22,499 bases of DNA, from assembly GCA_946479475.1 (NCBI GenBank), contig CAMLGG010000060.1, forward strand, positions 1 to 22,499, in the 5' to 3' direction. The DNA is from an uncultured Ideonella sp. (GTDB taxonomy: Bacteria; Pseudomonadota; Gammaproteobacteria; Burkholderiales; Burkholderiaceae). The notes beneath the pieces are model-generated. The model worked only from the letters and a program-made list of their open reading frames with translations. It was not told the DNA's origin and searched no databases. A program made the position numbers and the translations under genes. This document shows, piece after piece, positions 21,521 through 22,499 of this stretch (position 1 is the first letter of the stretch; every line of letters starts with the position of its first letter).

Positions 21521-22499
21521 ATGCCCTCACACCTGAAGCCGCTGCCGATCATCGTCGCGACGGCCCTCATTCTTTTCTGGATCGCCGGCCTGGCCTGGCC
21601 CGAGGAGGCGAGGAAGGGCGAGATCGGCCGCCTGCGCTGGGCCTTCATCCTCGTCACCACGCTGTCCTTCGTCACGCCCAGCATCTGGGTGTACGCGGTG
21701 GCCATGCCGGCAGTCGTGCTCGCCTTCATGCTGCCGGCGCGGCAGAAGGCTGAACGCGCGGCGATCCTGTGGGCGCTGCTGCTGCTCGCCGTGCCCAACG
21801 TGGGCGCCTACATCCCCGGGTTCGGCTCGATCGGCAACTTCTTCGAGATGACGCACTCGCGCGCGCTCACGTTCGCCCTGATGCTGCCGGCGCTGCTGTT
21901 CATCGGGAAGGGGCCTCGCCAGCCGGGGCCGCTGGGTGTCGCGGCCGACTGGTTCGTGCTGGCCTACTTCGCGGTCCAGCTGGTGGTGATGCTGCCGTTC
22001 GCGTCGCGCACCGACCTGATCCGCCAGGCGTTCGTGCTGAGCGTGGACACCCTGCTGCCCTACTGGATCTTCAGCCGCGCCTTCACCACGCCGGAGGCGC
22101 TTCGCGGCGCACTGCGCGCCTACGTGCTGGTCGCGATGGTCCTGGCGCTTCTGTCCATGTTCGAGTCGGTCCGCCGCTGGCCCCTGTACGACGCGGTGCC
22201 CGAGGGCTGGAACATCGACTGGGACATGAACGTCTTCCTGGAGCGGGCCGGCTTCCTGCGCGCCAAGGCATCGGCCGGCCACTCGCTCATGTATGGCTGC
22301 GTCCTGGTGCTGGCCCTGGGATTCTGGGGAGCCATCAAGAACGAGGTGCGTTATCGCGCGCTGGGATGGCTGGGCACGCTCGCGCTGCTCGGCGGCCTGG
22401 CGGCGTCCCTGGCACGAGGCTCCTGGCTCGGCGCGGCGCTGATGTTCGTGCTGCTGATCGTGCTCGGCGAGGGAGCGGTCAAGCGGCTGGTGTTCGCGG
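21521..22499 (+). CDS. O-antigen ligase/polymerase-like membrane protein (3' truncated by window edge)
   Basis: An open frame runs from ATG 21521 to the window edge without a stop: 326 codons, polytopic. Hydrophobic segments recur from residue 8 onward. The stretch RAKASAGHSLMYG and the later ASLARGSWLGAAL resemble the Wzy_C/O-antigen-ligase pattern in which a catalytic-loop region is followed by a [ST]-x-S-R-[GS] helix. It is likely the EPS polymerase (Wzy), or a ligase. In-frame ATGs at 21470 and 21449 are alternative starts; none has a well-placed ribosome binding site. It is divergent from the flippase gene. The C-terminus is not in the window, so total length and identity remain open. 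Confidence 0.75.
   Translation, partial: MPSHLKPLPIIVATALILFWIAGLAWPEEARKGEIGRLRWAFILVTTLSFVTPSIWVYAVAMPAVVLAFMLPARQKAERAAILWALLLLAVPNVGAYIPGFGSIGNFFEMTHSRALTFALMLPALLFIGKGPRQPGPLGVAADWFVLAYFAVQLVVMLPFASRTDLIRQAFVLSVDTLLPYWIFSRAFTTPEALRGALRAYVLVAMVLALLSMFESVRRWPLYDAVPEGWNIDWDMNVFLERAGFLRAKASAGHSLMYGCVLVLALGFWGAIKNEVRYRALGWLGTLALLGGLAASLARGSWLGAALMFVLLIVLGEGAVKRLVFA

Noticed and set aside
1..22499. CRISPR arrays, tRNA/rRNA genes, transposases, integrase or attachment-site repeats
   Set aside because: I scanned by eye on both strands and saw no direct-repeat array, clover-leaf gene or transposase/integrase reading frame.

Overview
The window looks like a polysaccharide biosynthesis island from a high-GC betaproteobacterium, most likely Burkholderiales. 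Two things point there: the strong G/C bias at third codon positions, and the gene order epsD-epsE-epsF-epsG-exosortase B (epsH)-epsI, which is typical of exosortase-B exopolysaccharide (EPS) loci in that order. Genus and species cannot be read from the sequence.

Left third (64-7398): seven genes that I read as sulfotransferase-fold proteins, in four subfamilies, plus one alpha/beta-hydrolase. They are on both strands: 64-765(-), 838-1530(+), 1625-2554(+), 2586-3287(+), 3303-4430(-), 4525-5208(+), hydrolase 5268-6257(-), 6556-7398(+). None has a signal peptide or membrane segment, so they would act in the cytoplasm, where PAPS is available. Two subfamilies occur as paralogous pairs in which residues of the PAPS-binding loops are altered. 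A perfect 9-3-9 palindrome lies between the divergent genes 3303-4430 and 4525-5208.

Middle (7489-13555): a compact operon encoding the EpsD lipoprotein/prolyl isomerase, the EpsE outer-membrane export protein, the EpsF chain-length regulator, the EpsG tyrosine-kinase-like ATPase with an MshEN-like N-terminus, exosortase B and EpsI. It continues into two tandem secreted paralogues (13771-15603 and 15852-17693) that look like clan-A glycoside hydrolases with five conserved cysteine pairs. A strong intrinsic terminator follows at 17722-17753.

Right third (17823-22499): a GT4 glycosyltransferase, a convergent GT2 glycosyltransferase overlapping its 3' end, a Wzx-type flippase, and a truncated Wzy/O-antigen-ligase-like membrane protein running off the right edge.

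Working model (inference): glycosyltransferases build a lipid-linked repeat unit, the cytoplasmic sulfotransferases decorate it, Wzx flips it, the Wzy-like protein polymerises it, EpsE/F/G export it, and the secreted glycosidase-like proteins trim it. Exosortase B and EpsI would process PEP-CTERM proteins encoded elsewhere. The candidate for an undescribed system is this sulfotransferase-rich island attached to an exosortase-B EPS operon. No PAPS synthesis genes, priming glycosyltransferase, PEP-CTERM substrate, mobile element, CRISPR array or RNA gene was recognised in the window.
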